NCBI GenBank assembly: GCA_030760725.1
Contig: JASWHV010000003.1
Span: 57,426,517 to 57,490,516 of the forward strand
DNA length: 64,000 bases
Direction of reading: 5' to 3'
Source of the DNA: Neostapfia colusana
Taxonomy: Eukaryota > Streptophyta > Magnoliopsida > Poales > Poaceae
The position numbers were made by a program, and so were the translations under genes. How positions within the stretch are numbered: position 1 is the stretch's first letter; every line of letters begins with the position of its first letter. Shown one piece after another: positions 32,234 through 46,100 of this stretch. The notes under the pieces were generated by a model that ran no database searches, was not told the origin of the DNA, and worked only from the letters and a program-made list of their open reading frames with translations.

Positions 32234-35226
32234 TGTGACACCCTCATCTCGGGTGTCAGCATATGTTCATGTTTTATGAAGAAGAAAAACATTTTTTAGA
32301 AAAGAGGGAACAGAAACAAGTATCAAAAGGATAGCCAGTAAAGCTCTCTGAGAGCGCCGAAAGCAATTTCCACGGCCAGCAGACAACGTGGCGTGTTCGG
32401 AGCTCATCCCCGAGAAATTTGGAGAGGTCCGCCTCTAAAATGGCCACGTGGCAGTCTCGGGGGTCATCTCCGCGATTGGAAAGAGGTCCGACCCTGTGGG
32501 ACACGTGTTGCCCGTGGAGCTAGCCTCTGCGGAAGAAGCAAATGCATTTTTCATGGGACACATGTCACCTTCGGAGCTAGTCCTCGCGGAGTCATGGGAC
32601 CAGTCGCACGGGATACGTGTTGATCTCGGAACCCATCTTCGAGAAGTCCGGATCTATTGAACACGTGTCGCCACCGGAGCTTATCTTCGGAGGTCCGTCG
32701 CTGCTGGACACGCGTCGACCTCGAGGCATGTCCCTGAGGGAAGGAAAGGCGGAAGGACCGGCACCCACACGAGGCGTGCGCGGAGCTCGTCTCCGAAGAA
32801 GAGGGAGGTTGCGATCGATTGACACGTGGCACAACCGGAGCTTGTCTCTGCGGATGAGGAGATACCAGGCCCGGAGGACACGTGGAGCTTCCGGAGCTCA
32901 TCATCACGGAGGTAGCGAGTTCTGGAGCGGTTTTTACGCGTAAAGATACCGGTACGCAACAGAAACCGATCTAAATTCCACGATGTTACCAAAGATAAGA
33001 CGTTAGGATCCAACAAAGATCTGAATAAGACTCTTATTCGGGATCCAATCAGATTAGGACTCTTCTCTTCCCGATTATAAACAGAACCCAAAACCTCTGG
33101 CCGAAACCACAAACTTCTCTTTCAAATCCTGAGCCGACGACTTAGAGCCCTAGCCCTAACTCGTCGAGCAAAACATCGCCGAAGCACAACAAGGGAGATC
33201 ATTGGAGGAGAACCAAGCGGTCTGGGGGGGGGGGACTTCGAAGACAAGAAGAGCGTGAGGTAGGACTTCCATACCACCTTACGACATCATTGTGTTCATC
33301 TTTGCATCTGTTCTTCGATTCCTTTCGAACAGAAGCCTTTTCGTGGGCAGATCACTCGATGATCAGTTTGATCTAAAGACAAGATCATCGCTACGTCCAC
33401 TTTTGATCCAAACACCTCTGCCCATGCAAGCCATGCAAGAAACAGATCAATCTAATAAAACTAATCATAGGATAGCATGCATGTGCATCATCGCATCTAG
33501 TTTAAGGTTTGGACATGATATTGATTGCTGTGAATCTTGTATGCGCGTAAATCTTACATAGCAGGACAAACTCAGGAAGCTTTCTACGACGAGCTGCAGC
33601 AACAAGGTTTTAAGAACCAAGAACAACCGGAACTGCAGGAACAAGGCAAGTGCTCCTTGACCATGTTGATCCTATGTTTTGGGTAAAACTATTTTGTTTT
33701 GTGAAAAGGTGTGTGTGCTGAGTCAAACATGATGGGAAACCTATTTATAAGAGTTTACTAGTCTTGATTAAACCACCCTTGTCACCTGGGAAGTTTATAA
33801 GTCGGGTATGGTTTTTTCTTTATGCTTCGCTGAGTCCATGGGATTGGAAAGCGAGATAGATGTGTCTAGCTAACTGCACTCGTAATGATAACGAGAAAAC
33901 TAATGATGTTAATGAACATGGATCGGAGGGAGATCTAGGCAAGCTTGGGTTTGTGAATGAGGTAGCATGAGATGGTGGTTTTACTTGCCGTAGATCTAAG
34001 GACCGGTTCATGCATGCACATGCCAGGATAACAGTGCCACCACAAGGCCAAGTATGGGTGCGGCTTAGCTGAGTAATTTGGTAAGTTGCTAGAGTGTTAT
34101 GGACTGTGGAAGGCGCGGGGAATGGGAGTCGAGTGAGAACTGCCCTGGGAACTGCATGGCACAAGAGGGGGCCCGTGGGTGGGAGAATTGGAGATTCTAG
34201 CCTACCGGTGAAACCTTAGTGAGTCCATACATCTAGTAACCCCTTTGTAAAGGCTATTTTGTGATCTCTTGACCATACACCGACGGATGTGTACTGGTAT
34301 AATGGAGGTTCTGCAGTCACCGACGGGTGACGAAATCACAAACTTGTGGGTAAAGAGGTGCAAACTCTGCAGAGTTATTAAAACTATCATGATAGCCGAG
34401 CTTACGGTTACGAGCACCTGGCTAAACTGCCATGATTAGATGGGATGGTTATTGGGAAGGTTCTTGATTATGGTTATGGCTATTGGTTGTGGTTTGGTTT
34501 GGAATTGCTAAGTCTGGATGATGAAAGGGTTGCATGACTGGTGGGTCATGATATGAGATTGGTCTCGGTGCGAGACAAGATTGTTTCATGAGGTGAGATG
34601 GTAGCGAATACGAGGAGGTATTCGTGAGTATGAGTAAAGGATTGGTTAATGTTTGGATGGAACACGGGAAGTAATGGAGGTATGATGGTAATTTTATACA
34701 TGCTGGGACTACATTCATCTAAAGTTAAGTTGCTGTTTTATCACGGTTTTATAAATCTGCTTTTCTGCAAATAAGCCTTTTATACCTACCTTGTTTATGA
34801 GCTGCATATCATGTGTTATTCCCGCACTTGCTGAGTACATCATTGTGCTCAAGCTTGCATTATTATTTCTTCATCAATAGCAAGAGAAGGCTACTATGAA
34901 GACCGAGTAGAGCATTATGGCGTGTGATCTGTTCTCAACCCTGCCTGTGGAGGGAGTAGAGATGGAGCCACTTCTGCTTAGTTTTGCTTCCGCATTAGTT
35001 TTTGCTTCCGCATTTAAATAAAGATTTCCGCTGCGTAGAAATAAAGACTTCCGCTGTGAGCATGAGTCCAAGACTTATGAGGTGTTGTAATAAACTCTGT
35101 TATTCGTGGTAATATATAATCTGAATTCAGTTTGTGGAACGTATGTATATGTGTGATGAACATCCTGGGCACACATATGCATTAGTTCTCGGTTCCGTGG
35201 TTTTCCACAGAATTGAGGGCGTCACA
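32234..35226 (+). repeat. Element C 5' LTR
   Basis: 2993 bp, TGTGACACCC..GGCGTCACA. The first 700 bp contain ~55-bp units centred on CACGTG or near-CACGTG sites (32386, 32444, 32499, 32558, 32610, 32661, 32706, 32820, 32878). A TATA-like GATTATAAACAG lies near 33072. Differences from the 3' LTR are few (about 1-2% by eye). Confidence 0.95.
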
Positions 35227-35229
35227 GAT

Positions 35230-35242
35230 TGGTATCAGAGCC
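35230..35242 (+). other. Element C primer binding site (initiator tRNA-Met)
   Basis: TGGTATCAGAGCC, three bases after the 5' LTR. Confidence 0.95.
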
Positions 35243-35672
35243 ACGGGTTGACAGTAGGTTACATGCCTAGATAGAAACCTTAGATTGATATTAGAGCCAC
35301 GGGTTAACAGCAAGTTACACCCCTAAATAGAAGTCACAGGTAGCTAAGCCACGCTGACCAAGGGAAGCGCCCTAGGATGAATAGCTTAGATTGGCCTTGA
35401 AACCACCTTGACATAGGGAAACCATCCTTGAATAGGAGTTGAGTGGGCCCTTGTGATGATTATTTGTGAATATGTGCTTAGTGTGAGTGGTGGGACGTCT
35501 CAAAAACGTTGCCCATATCCACACGTAAGAAGAGGGAGGTGTGAGATGTTTCGACACTTGCTCACATCCTCATAAGGGCTAATATATATAGTCCAACTCA
35601 CATTGATGCATATAGTTGAAAGGACCTACCTAACTTTCTAACCTTCTATTACTATTTTGTTCTCTCTCACAG

Positions 35673-36775
35673 ATGGTGAGAGGAAACGCCAGCCGAAGGA
35701 ACGTCCAGGAAGATGACCACGAGGAAGTTCCTGCTAATCCCTGAGCTGGCGAAAACAACCTAGAAAGGTTGATGGCCATGCAAAACCAGCTTATGCAAAC
35801 CATGATCCAAACTTTGGGTCAGTTGCAGGCCAACCAAAACTCCGTTCCGGCACCACCGTCACCACCACCGCCGGCTCATAACAGGTTGGGAGAGTTCATG
35901 AGGACTCGACCACCCACCTTTGCTCAAGCAAGCGATCCAATGGAGGCCGATGATTGGTTGAAATCCATGGAGAAGAAGCTTGCCATTGTCCAGTGCAACG
36001 ACCGAGAGAAGGTTCTCTTTGCGTCGCACCAACTGATGGGAGCAGCTGCCGACTGGTGGGATGCCTTGAGCAACGCCCATGCCAACCCGGAGACAATCAC
36101 TTGGACTGAGTTCAAGGAAAATTTCCGCTCCCACTACATCCCTGTTGGCGTAATGATGCTCAAGAGGCAGGACTTTGAGGGTCTCCGCCAAGGGCAGAAA
36201 AGTGTGAACGAATATCTCAACAAGTTCATACAACTGTCCCGGTATGCCCCCGAAGATGTCAACTCGGATCAGAGGAAGCAGTACCTGTTCATGAGAGGGT
36301 TGAACAATGAGATCCAAGTTCAGCTCCTCAACAATGACTACGTAAGATTCCAAAAGCTAGTTGATAAGGCTATTGTGGTGGAAAACAAGATCCGAGAGAT
36401 CGAGCGCGAGTGCAAAAGGAATATCCCATACCAGCCCCAAGGGAGCAACGTACGACCTAGGTACATGCCCCCTGCACCGCAGTATGTATCGACCACTCCT
36501 ACGTACCGCCCTGGTCAGCCACCACAGCAACGGTTCGTTGCACCGGCACCTCGTGTGCCCATGCCTCCTGCGCCCGACCTAACAATGGCGCTCCTGTTCA
36601 AAACCCCCGCCCCAATGTACCTGCTGCCGTAGGCAACAGGGCATGCTTTGCATGCGGGGAAGTAGGCCACTTCGCTAACCAGTGCCCAAAGCGAGGCCCT
36701 GGACATCAAGGTAACGTGCCCAAGCAGAACCAGCGACCAAACGGAGGGGACCACCAAGGGAACCGTGGACCGTAG
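35673..36775 (+). pseudogene. Element C gag, broken
   Basis: Starts MVRGNASRRNVQEDDHEE; a TGA at 35742-35744 interrupts it (NP*AGENN). Then comes the retrotransposon gag domain: FAQASDPMEADDWLKSMEKK, VLFASHQLMGAAADWWDAL, TWTEFKENFRSHYIPVGVM, SVNEYLNKFIQLSRYAPEDV. A frameshift near 36575 moves it to the frame of the zinc knuckle CFACGEVGHFANQC (36644-36685). A TAG at 36773-36775 separates gag from pol. Confidence 0.93.
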
Positions 36776-39700
36776 AACTTTGCTCGTGGCCACGTGAACC
36801 ATGTCACTGCTGAGGAAGCACAACAGGCTGAGGACGTCGCAATTGGTATGTTCCTTGCCAACTCCAACCCAGCCACCATTTTATTTTATTCCGGAGCATC
36901 ACATTCCTTCATATCGTCCAAATATGTTGCCAAACATCATCTACCCGTATCCCACTTAGAATGTGCTATGTTAGTTAATTCTCCCGGAGGAGAAATGAGG
37001 ACTAGTATAGTATGTCCTAAGGTAAGCCTTAAAATAAGGGGGGTAGACTTCTTTGCCAACCTTATTGTCTTGGACTCCCACGGAATTGACATCATACTCG
37101 GAATGGACGGGTTAAGCAAGCACAATGGAGTAATCCAATGCGCTGAGAGAAGCGTGCAGTTGACAAACGAACACGGTATCTGTGTCGAGTTTGAGTCAGC
37201 CCAGCAAGCAACCGAACGGGCGGATTTGAACCATGTTGAAAGAGTAGCATTGGACAACATTCCAGTGGATCAGGAATTTTCGGACGTGTTCCCGGAAGAA
37301 CTTCCAGGTATGCCACCTGACCGGGACATCGAGTTTGCCATAGATTTGGTACCTGGAACTGCACCCATAGCTAAGAGACCATATAGGATGCCCGTCAACG
37401 AGTTAGTTGAACTAAAGAAGCAAATTCAAGAACAGTTGGAGAAGGGTTTTATCCGTCCAAGTTCGTCACCATGGGGAGCCTCGGTACTCTTCGTGGACAA
37501 GAAGGACGGAACCCAAAGAATGTGCGTGGACTACAGGTCTCTCAACGAGGTAACAATCAAGAATAAATACCCTCTGCCCCGTATAGAGGACCTGTTCGAT
37601 CAAATGAAAGGAGCCCAAGTGTTCTCCAAGATTGATCTTCGGTCGGGATATTTCCAGCTGAAGATTAAGCCCTCCGATATACCTAAGACAGCCTTTCGGA
37701 CGCGGTATGGTTCATATGAATATACCGTTATGTCTTTTGGATTGACGAATGCACCCGCATACTTCATGTACCTTATGAATAAGGTTTTCATGGAGTACTT
37801 GGACAAGTTCGTCGTGGTTTTCATCGACGACATTATGGTGTATTCAAAAAGTAAGGAGGAGCATGAAGAACATCTGAGATTGACCTTGCAGAAGTTGCGC
37901 GAGCATCAGTTGTATGCCAAGCTCAACAAGTGTCAATTTTGGCTAAGGGAAATATCCTTCCTAGGCCACATCATCTCCAAGGAAGGGGTATCGGTTGATC
38001 CTGGAAAGGTGAGAGATGTTCTGAAGTGGGACAAACCGAAGAGCGTGAGGGATATTCGAAGTTTCCTTGGGATGGCAGGATACTATTGGCGCTTCATTAA
38101 AGGCTTCTCTAAGATAGCAAAACCTATGACGGAGTTATTAATGAAGGGGAAGGTCTTCCAATGGACACAAGCCTGCCAAGAAAGTTTTGAGGAACTCAAG
38201 AAAAGGCTAACCATAGCACCAGTTCTGGTTTGCTAGACGTAAGCAAGAGCTTTGACATATATTGTGACGCATCCAGACAAGGGCTCGGGTGTGTACTCAT
38301 GCAGGAAGGACAAGTGGTAGCCTATGCCTCACGACAATTAAAGAAGCATGAGCTTAACTATCCTACTCATGATTTGGAGTTAGCAGCAGTGGTGCATGCA
38401 TTGAAGATTTGGAGACATTATATCCTTGGTCATCGATGTGAGATCTACACAGATCATAAAAGCCTCAAGTACATATTTACACAAACGGACTTGAATTTGA
38501 GGCAACGTCGATGGTTAGAACTCATCAAGGATTATGATGTGGGAATCAACTACCACCCCGGGAAGGCCAATGTGGTCGCTGACGCACTGAGCAGAAAGGG
38601 AGCATGCCACCAACTCACGGTTCGGGAGCTACCACCCGAACTTCGAAACGAGTTCGAACGGTTACACCTCGGATTCTTGAATAACATGGAAATAATGAAG
38701 ATCCACTCCTCATTGGAGCAAGAAATAAGAGAGGGCCAAGCAACGGACGAGGGGATCAAGGAGATCAAGGAAAGAATCCGACAAGAGATAGAAAAGGATT
38801 TCAAGGAGGATGAAAAGGGTACGCTTTGGCTAGGAAGAAGGATTTGTGTGCCAAACATAAGACACCTTCGCGGCATGATATTTAAGGAGGCACATGATTC
38901 ACCCTATTCCATACATCCAGGGAGCACCAAAATGTACAAAGACTTGAAAACTTGCTATTGGTGGGATGGTATGAAGAGGGATATAGCCGAATACGTTGCC
39001 CTATGCGACACATGCCAACGGGTAAAGGCCGAACATCAAAAACCCGCTGGGTTGTTGCAACCTTTGAAAATACCTGAATGGAAATGGGAGGACATCAGTA
39101 TGGACTTTATTGTCGGATTGCCAAGAACTCAGTCAGGATACGACTCCATCTGGGTCATTGTGGACCGGTTGACGAAAACCACCCATTTTCTTCCGGTAAA
39201 GACCAGTTACAACGTCACACAGTTAGCAGAGTTGTACATGGAGCAGATCGTGTGCCGACATGGAGTTCCGAAGAGGATAGTCTCAGATTGAGGTTCTTAG
39301 TTTACCTCTAGATTCTGGAGGAAGCTGCAGAAAGCCATGGGTACACGACTGGATTTTAGCTCCGCCTATCACCCACAAACAGATGGGCAAACCGAGAGGA
39401 CGAACCAAATTTTGGAAGACATGCTGAGAGCTTGTGCCTTGAAACGTGGGCGTAGTTGGGATAGGAGTTTACCGTATGCCGAGTTCTCCTATAACAACAG
39501 CTATTAAGCTAGCTTGAAGATGTCGCCTTTCGAAGCCTTATATGGTAGACGGTGTAGAACGCCACTGTTCTGGAACGAGACTGGAGAGAACCAGGTGTTT
39601 GGACCCGAAGTACTACAAGAGGCTGAAAAGCAAGTCCAATCGATACGGGAGAACTTAAAGGCTGCTCAGTCACGACAGAAAGGCTATGCGGACAATAGGC

Positions 39701-40170
39701 GTAGGAAGTTGACCTTTGAAGTAGGAGACTTCGTATACCTTAAGGTATCGCCTATCCGAGGCCAACGATGTTTTAACGTCAAAGGCAAACTAGCGCCTCG
39801 CTACATCGGACCATTTAAGATTTTAGACAAGCGAGGAGAAGTAGCCTATCAACTAGAGCTCCCAAAGCACCTCTGCGACGTACATGACGTGTTTCATGTA
39901 TCCCAGCTCAAGAAGTGCTTGAGAGTACCAGAGGAACAAGTGTCAATGGGAGAACTTGAACTTCAAAAAGACCTGACCTACGCAGAACACCCTATCCGAA
40001 TCTTGGACGTAAAGGAAAGGGTCACCCGAAACAAAGTGCTTCGATGGTGCAAGGTACAATGGAGTCATCATACTGAAGCTGAAGCCACATGGGAGCGTGA
40101 AGAGGATATTAAGGCTGAATTCCCCTATCTATTTTCTACTAACGAATCTCGAGAGCAAGATTCAATTTAA
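36776..40170 (+). pseudogene. Element C pol (protease, RT, RNase H, integrase, chromodomain-like tail), broken
   Basis: Protease: [13 protein letters not shown], where the catalytic Asp of DSGA is Tyr. RT (37250-38000): [64 protein letters not shown] (YxDD-equivalent intact). A small deletion and TAG near 38233 break the frame before RNase [42 protein letters not shown]. Integrase: zinc-binding [13 protein letters not shown], core [20 protein letters not shown], then VSD*GS*FTSRFW with stops at 39289 and 39298, and NNSY*ASLKM at 39505. The C-terminal part (39514-40170) includes a chromodomain-like segment (HPIRILDVKERVTRNKVLRW, TWEREEDIKAEFP). Confidence 0.95.
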
Positions 40171-40180
40171 GGGGGGTAGA
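40169..40180 (+). other. Element C polypurine tract
   Basis: AAGGGGGGTAGA, two bases before the 3' LTR; primes plus-strand synthesis. Confidence 0.85.
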
Positions 40181-40182
40181 TT

Positions 40183-43173
40183 TGTGACACCCTCATCTCA
40201 GGTGTCAGCATATGTTCATGTTTTATGAAGAAGAAAAACATTTTTTAGAAAAGAGGGAACAGAAACAAGTATCAAAAGGATAGCCAGTAAAGCTCTCTGA
40301 GAATGCCGAAAGCAATTTCCACGGCCAGCAGACCACGTGGCGTGTTCGGAGCTCATCCCCGAGAAATTTGGAGAGGTCCGCCTCTAAAATGGCTACGTGG
40401 CAGGCTCGGGGGTCATCTCCGCGATTGGAAAGGGGTCCGACCCTGTGGGACACGTGTTGCCCGTGGAGCTAGCCTCTGCGGAAGAAGCAAAGGCATTTTT
40501 CATGGGACACATGTCACCTTCGGAGCTAGTCCTCGCGGAAGTCAGGGGACCAGTCGCACGGGATACGTGTTGATCTCAGAACCCATCTCCGAGAAGTCCG
40601 GATCTATTGAACACGTGTCGCCACCGGAGCTTATCTCCGGAGGTCCGTCGCTGCTGGACACGCGTCGACCTCGGGGCATGTCCCTAAGGGAAGGAAAGGC
40701 GGAAAGACCGGCACCCACACGAGGCGTGCGCGGAGCTCGTCTCCGAAGAAGAGGGAGGTCGCGATCGATTGACATGTGGCACAATCGGAGCTCGTCTCTG
40801 CGGATGAGGAGATACCAGGCCCGGAGGACACGTGGAGCTTCCGGAGCTCATCATCACAGAGGTAGCGAGTTCTGGAGCGGTTTTTACGCATAAAGATACC
40901 GGTACGCAACATAAACTGATCTAAATTCCACGATGTTACCAAAGATAAGACGTTAGGATCCAACAAAGATCTGAATAAGACTCTTATTCAGGATCCAATC
41001 AGATTAGGACTCTTCTCTTCCCGATTATAAATAGAACCCAAAACCTCTGGCCGAAACCACAAACTTCTCTTTCAAATCCTGAGCCGACGACTTAGAGCCC
41101 TAGCCCTAACTCGTCGAGCAAAACATCGCCGAAGCACAACAAGGGAGATCATCGGAGGAGAACCAAGCGGTCTGGGGGGGGACTTCGAAAACAAGAAGAG
41201 CGTGAGGTAGGACTTCGATACCACCTTACGACATCATTGTGTTCATCTTTGCATCTGTTCTTCGATTCCTTTCGAACAGAAGCCTTTTCGTGGGCAGATC
41301 ACTCGATGATCAGTTTGATCTAAAGACAAGATCATCGCTACGTCCACTTTTGATCCAAACACCTCTGCCCATGCAAGCCATGCAAGAAACAGATTAATCT
41401 AATAAAACTAATCATAGGATAGCATGCATGTGCATCATCGCATCTAGTTTAAGGTTTCGACTTGATATTCATTGCTGTGAATCTTGTATGCGCGTAAATC
41501 CTACATAGCAGGACAAACTCAGGAAGCTGTCTACGACGAGCTGCAGCAACAAGGTTTTGAGAATCAAGAACAACCGGAACTGCAGGAACAAGGCAAGTGC
41601 TCCTTGACCATGTTGATCCTATGTTTTGGGTAAAACTATTTTGTTTTGCGAAAAGGTGTGTGTGCTGAGTCAAACATGATGGGAAACCTATTTATAAGAG
41701 TTTACTAGTCTTGATTAAACCACCCTTGTCGCCTGGGAAGTTTATAAGTCGGGTATGGTTTTTGCTTTATGCTTCGCTGAGACCATGGGATTGGAAAGCG
41801 AGATAGATGTGTCTAGCTAACTGCACTCGTAATGATAACGAGAAAACTAATGATGTTAATGAACATGGATCGGAGGGAGATCTAGGCAAGCTTGGGTTTG
41901 TGAATGAGGTAGCATGATATGGTGGTTTTACTTGCCGTAGATCTAAGGACCGGTTCATGCATGCACATGCCAGGATAACAGTGCCACCACAAGGCCAAGT
42001 ATGGGTGCGGCTTAGCTGAGTAATTAGGTAAGTTGCTAGAGTGTTATGGACTGTGGAAGGCGCGGGGAATGGGAGTCGAGTGAGGACTGCCCTGGGAACT
42101 GCATGGCACAAGAGGGGGCCCGTGGGTGGGAGAATTGGAGATTCTAGCCTGCCGGTGAAACCTTAGTGAGTCCATACATCTAGTAACCCCTTTGTAAAGG
42201 CTATTTTGTGATCTCTTGACCATACACCGACGGATGTGTACTGGTATAATGGAGGTTCTGCAGTCGCCGACGGGTGACGAAATCACAAACTTGTGGGTAA
42301 AGAGGTGCAAACTCTGCAGAGTTATTAAAACTATCATGATAGCCGAGCTTACGGTGACGAGCACCTGGCTAAACTGCCATGATTAGATGGGATGGTTATT
42401 GGGAAGGTTCTTGATTATGGTTATGGCTATTGGTTGTGGTTTGGTTTGGAATTGCTAAGTCTGGATGATGAAAGGGTTGCATGACTGGTGGGTCATGATA
42501 TGAGATTGGTCTCGGTGCGAGACAAGATTGTTTCATGAGGTGAGATGGTAGCGAATACGAGGAGGTATTCGTGAGTATGGGTAAAGGATTGGTTAATGTT
42601 TGGATGGAACACGGGAAGTGATGGAGGTATGTTGGTAATTTTATACATGCTGGGACTACATTCATCTAAAGTTAAGTTGCTGTTTTATCACGATTTTATA
42701 AATTTGCTTTTCTGCAAATAAGCCTTTTATACCTACCTTGTTTATGAGCTGCATATCATGTGTTATTCCCGCACTTGCTGAGTACATCATTGTGCTCAAG
42801 CTTGCATTATTATTTCTTCATCAACAGGAAGAGAAGGCTACTATGAATACCGAGTAGAGCATTATGGCGTGTGATCTGTTCTCAACCCTGCCTGTGGAGG
42901 GAGTAGAGATGGAGCCACTTCTGCTTAGTTTTGCTTCCGCATTAGTTTTTGCTTCCGCATTTAAATAAAGATTTCCGCTGCGTAGAAATAAAGACTTCCG
43001 CTGTGAGCATGAGTCCAAGACTTATGAGGTGTTGTAATAAACTCTGTTATTCGTGGTAATATATAATCTGAATTCAGTTTGTGGAACGTATGTGTATGTG
43101 TGATGAACATCCTGGGCACACATATGCATTAGTTCTCGGTTCCGTGGTTTTCCACAGAATTGAGGGCGTCACA
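40183..43173 (+). repeat. Element C 3' LTR
   Basis: 2991 bp, nearly identical to 32234-35226, with the same G-box array and TATA-like site (GATTATAAATAG near 41024). The shorter G run at 41174 is the clearest length difference. Confidence 0.95.
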
Positions 43174-43178
43174 ACTTG
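43174..43178. repeat. TSD of element C, right
   Basis: ACTTG. Confidence 0.92.
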
Positions 43179-46100
43179 CTTCCTTTGGGAGCCATTAGTT
43201 TCATCAAACACTACGTCACGTGCGGTTTCAACACGACCGGTGGTTTTGTTGAATACACGATAGGCGTAAGTGTTTGAATCATAACAAAGCAAGAAACCTT
43301 CATCGGATTTCGAGGCAAACTTTGAAACTCGAGGTTTCTTGCTGAGAATATAGCACTTGCTACCAAAAACTCTAAAGTAGGAGATATTTGGTTTGTTACC
43401 CGTTAGTAGCTCATAGGGAGTCTTTTTCAAGAGACGATGGAGGTAGAGACGGTTTGTGGCCTGGCAAGAGGTATTCACGGCTTCCGCCCAAAACCGCTCG
43501 GATGTCTCGTACTCATCAAGCATTGTCCTTGACATCTCTATTAGAGTTCGGTTCTTCCTTTCGGCCACTCCATTTTGTTCGGGTGTGTATGGTGCCAAAA
43601 ACTCGTGCTTAATGCCCTCCAAGTCCAAGTACTCCTCTACTTGGGTGTTTTTGAATTCGGTGCCGTTGTCGCTTCTTATCTTCTTGATTCTCAAGGAGAA
43701 CTCATTTTGAGCTCTCCTTAAGAAACTCTTGAGGACACCTTGAGTTTCACCTTTATCATGCAAGAAAAATACCTAAGTGAAGCGAGAAAAATCATCGACA
43801 ATTACTAGACCATATTTATTACCGCCAATGCTTATGTAAGCAATGGGACCAAAAAGTTCCATGTGAAGCATCTCTAGCGGTCTTGTTGTCCTCATCACAT
43901 TCTTGGTGGGATGAGCTACTCCAACTTGTTTCCCAGCTTGGCATGCGCTACAAGGTCTATCTTTCTCAAAAATGACATCCTTAAGACCTCGGACGTGATT
44001 ACCTTTTAGAAGTTTTTGGAGATTTCTCATACCAACATGGGCGAGCCTATGATGCCATAGCCTTAGTCTTTGCCATCAAACATGTGTCAAGTTGAGTTTT
44101 AGCCGCAGAAAAGTCTACAACATAAAGCTTTCCTTTGAGCACACCTTTGAAGGCAATTGAGTTATCTACTCTTCTAGCGACAATCACACCTTCGTTAGTG
44201 AATAAGCAATTAAAACCCATGACACATAACTGAGATATGGATAAAAGATTATAATCTAGTGACTCCAAATGCATGATATTTGAAATGGTGTGTTGTGGAG
44301 AAATGGAGATTTTACCCATACCTAGTACCCTTCCTTGGCTATTGTCACCGAAATAAATACCTTGACTTGGATCATTGGTTTCTTCATACTCTACAAACAT
44401 TTTTCTCGCTTTGGTCATGTGGTTGGTGCAGCCACTATCTAACACCCACTTTGTGCCGCCGGAGGAGTATGCCTACAAAACAAGTTTAGGCTTTGATTTC
44501 AGGTACCCAAGCTTGGTTGGGTCTTTTAAGATTAGTGACAAGATTTTTGGGTACCCATACGCAAGGCTTTGGGCTCTTGCGGAGTGGCCCAACATATTTT
44601 GCATAAACATACCCAAATTTGCTTCTCATTAATAAGATGCATTAAACTCATGGAATAGTGTTACTTTGTTATTATTAGCATCTTTAGTATATTTATCAAG
44701 CTTTGTAATTTTAGTAGAGTTATGACATTTATTCATAGTTTTGTATGATCCTTCTTTCACAAAGGCTATATGCCTCTTATCACTTTTAGATATGTTTGTA
44801 TTTTGCATTGCTTTTCTTGAATATCCAATACCATCTTTGATCAAAGGAGACCTTGCAATTGAGTATGCACTACGTGCATTACTTAATCTTCTCCTTGTCA
44901 AAGATGCTACTCTTAGGTGCACTCCTTGCTATGTTAAGTTCCCTTTTTAAATTAGGTTCAGTTTTTGCACATTTGCAGTTTTTAGTGTTTAACTCTAAAC
45001 TAGACAAGTTTAAGCTTGTTGAGAGGTGAGAGATAATATTTAACTTGGGAGTTGCGAATTGTGCTACAAGGTTCTTGTGAGCTTTGTTCAAACTAACAAG
45101 CTCATCTTGGAGCACGACATTCGAACTCTTGAGACTTGAGGGGGTCTCCTTGCATTCCGTAAGTTCAAGTTCAAGTGCCATGTTTTTCTCCCTCTCAAGC
45201 TCGAGGAGCTTCTCAAGGTCAAGATTCTTTTACTTCTCCTCGATAAGAGAATCCTCTTGTCTCTTAAGAAGTTACTCCTTATCTAAGATTTCATCAAATA
45301 GTTTTTTCATTTTAGCTATGGCATTATTACTTAAGCGTTCGAACAAATATTCATTTTCGCTATCAGTATCAAAGTCTTCATCCTCAATAGAATGTAAGGA
45401 GAGTTTAGTTTTTACCTTTCGCTTTCCCTCCTTTGCCATGAGACATGTGTGACTTGAGCTTTTCCATTCACCCTTGTTGGGTAGGAGAGTCTTCTTCATT
45501 GTTTGCTTCTTGATGGTGATGGTTGCCACCTTTTTTTCATCAACGGAGGAGGACTCATCATTGGAGTCCCATTCTTTGCCAACATGAGCATGCCCATGTG
45601 TCTTCTTCTTCTTGAACATCCTCTTTTCTTGTGGCTTATCTTCCTTATTCCTTTTCTTCTTGTCATCTTCCCTTTCATATGGGCAATTAACAATGTAATG
45701 CCCATACTCGCCACAGTTGTAGCAAGCTTTCTTGCTTCTTGACTTGCCTTTATCCTTGCTTCTGCTCTCATAGCTTGGTCTCCTTATTCTCTTCATCATC
45801 CTTCTGAATTTCTTGATGAAGAAGGCCAATTCCTCATCATCCATATCGGGACTCTCTTCTTCACTTTCCTCATCATCACTTGAGATTTGTACTTCTTTGT
45901 TCTTGGCTTTGGGTGATGCTTTGAGAGCAATCCCCTTTTTTCTTGTTGGATGTAACCTTGGCAAGATCGTTGACATGACGTGCTTCCATTTCCATCATCT
46001 CACGATTGATGATCTTGCCAAGCATCTCATCCGGAGTCATTTTGTGGAAGTTTGGACTCTCTCGAATGAGTGTGCAAAGCGTCACATTGCGAGGCATGAA

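Larger units (their letters stand above)
32234..43173 (+). mobile_element. Element C: chromovirus-type Ty3/Gypsy LTR retrotransposon (plus), complete
   Basis: 10,940 bp with two nearly identical LTRs (2993 and 2991 bp), TSD ACTTG, a primer binding site, and a polypurine tract. Internal order is gag, zinc knuckle, protease, RT, RNase H, integrase, C-terminal chromodomain-like tail. The long LTR with TGTGACACC start suggests the Tekay/Del group (moderate confidence). It is the innermost and, by LTR similarity, the youngest insertion. All ends are present, but pol carries nonsense changes. Confidence 0.95.

Noticed and set aside
32393..33112. Long ORFs in the element C LTRs (repeated near 40303-40966)
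   Set aside because: Fall within regulatory LTR repeats and shift between the two LTR copies.
45084..45452. 122-residue Ser/Phe-rich plus ORF
   Set aside because: Antisense of the coiled-coil/acidic gag region of element B.
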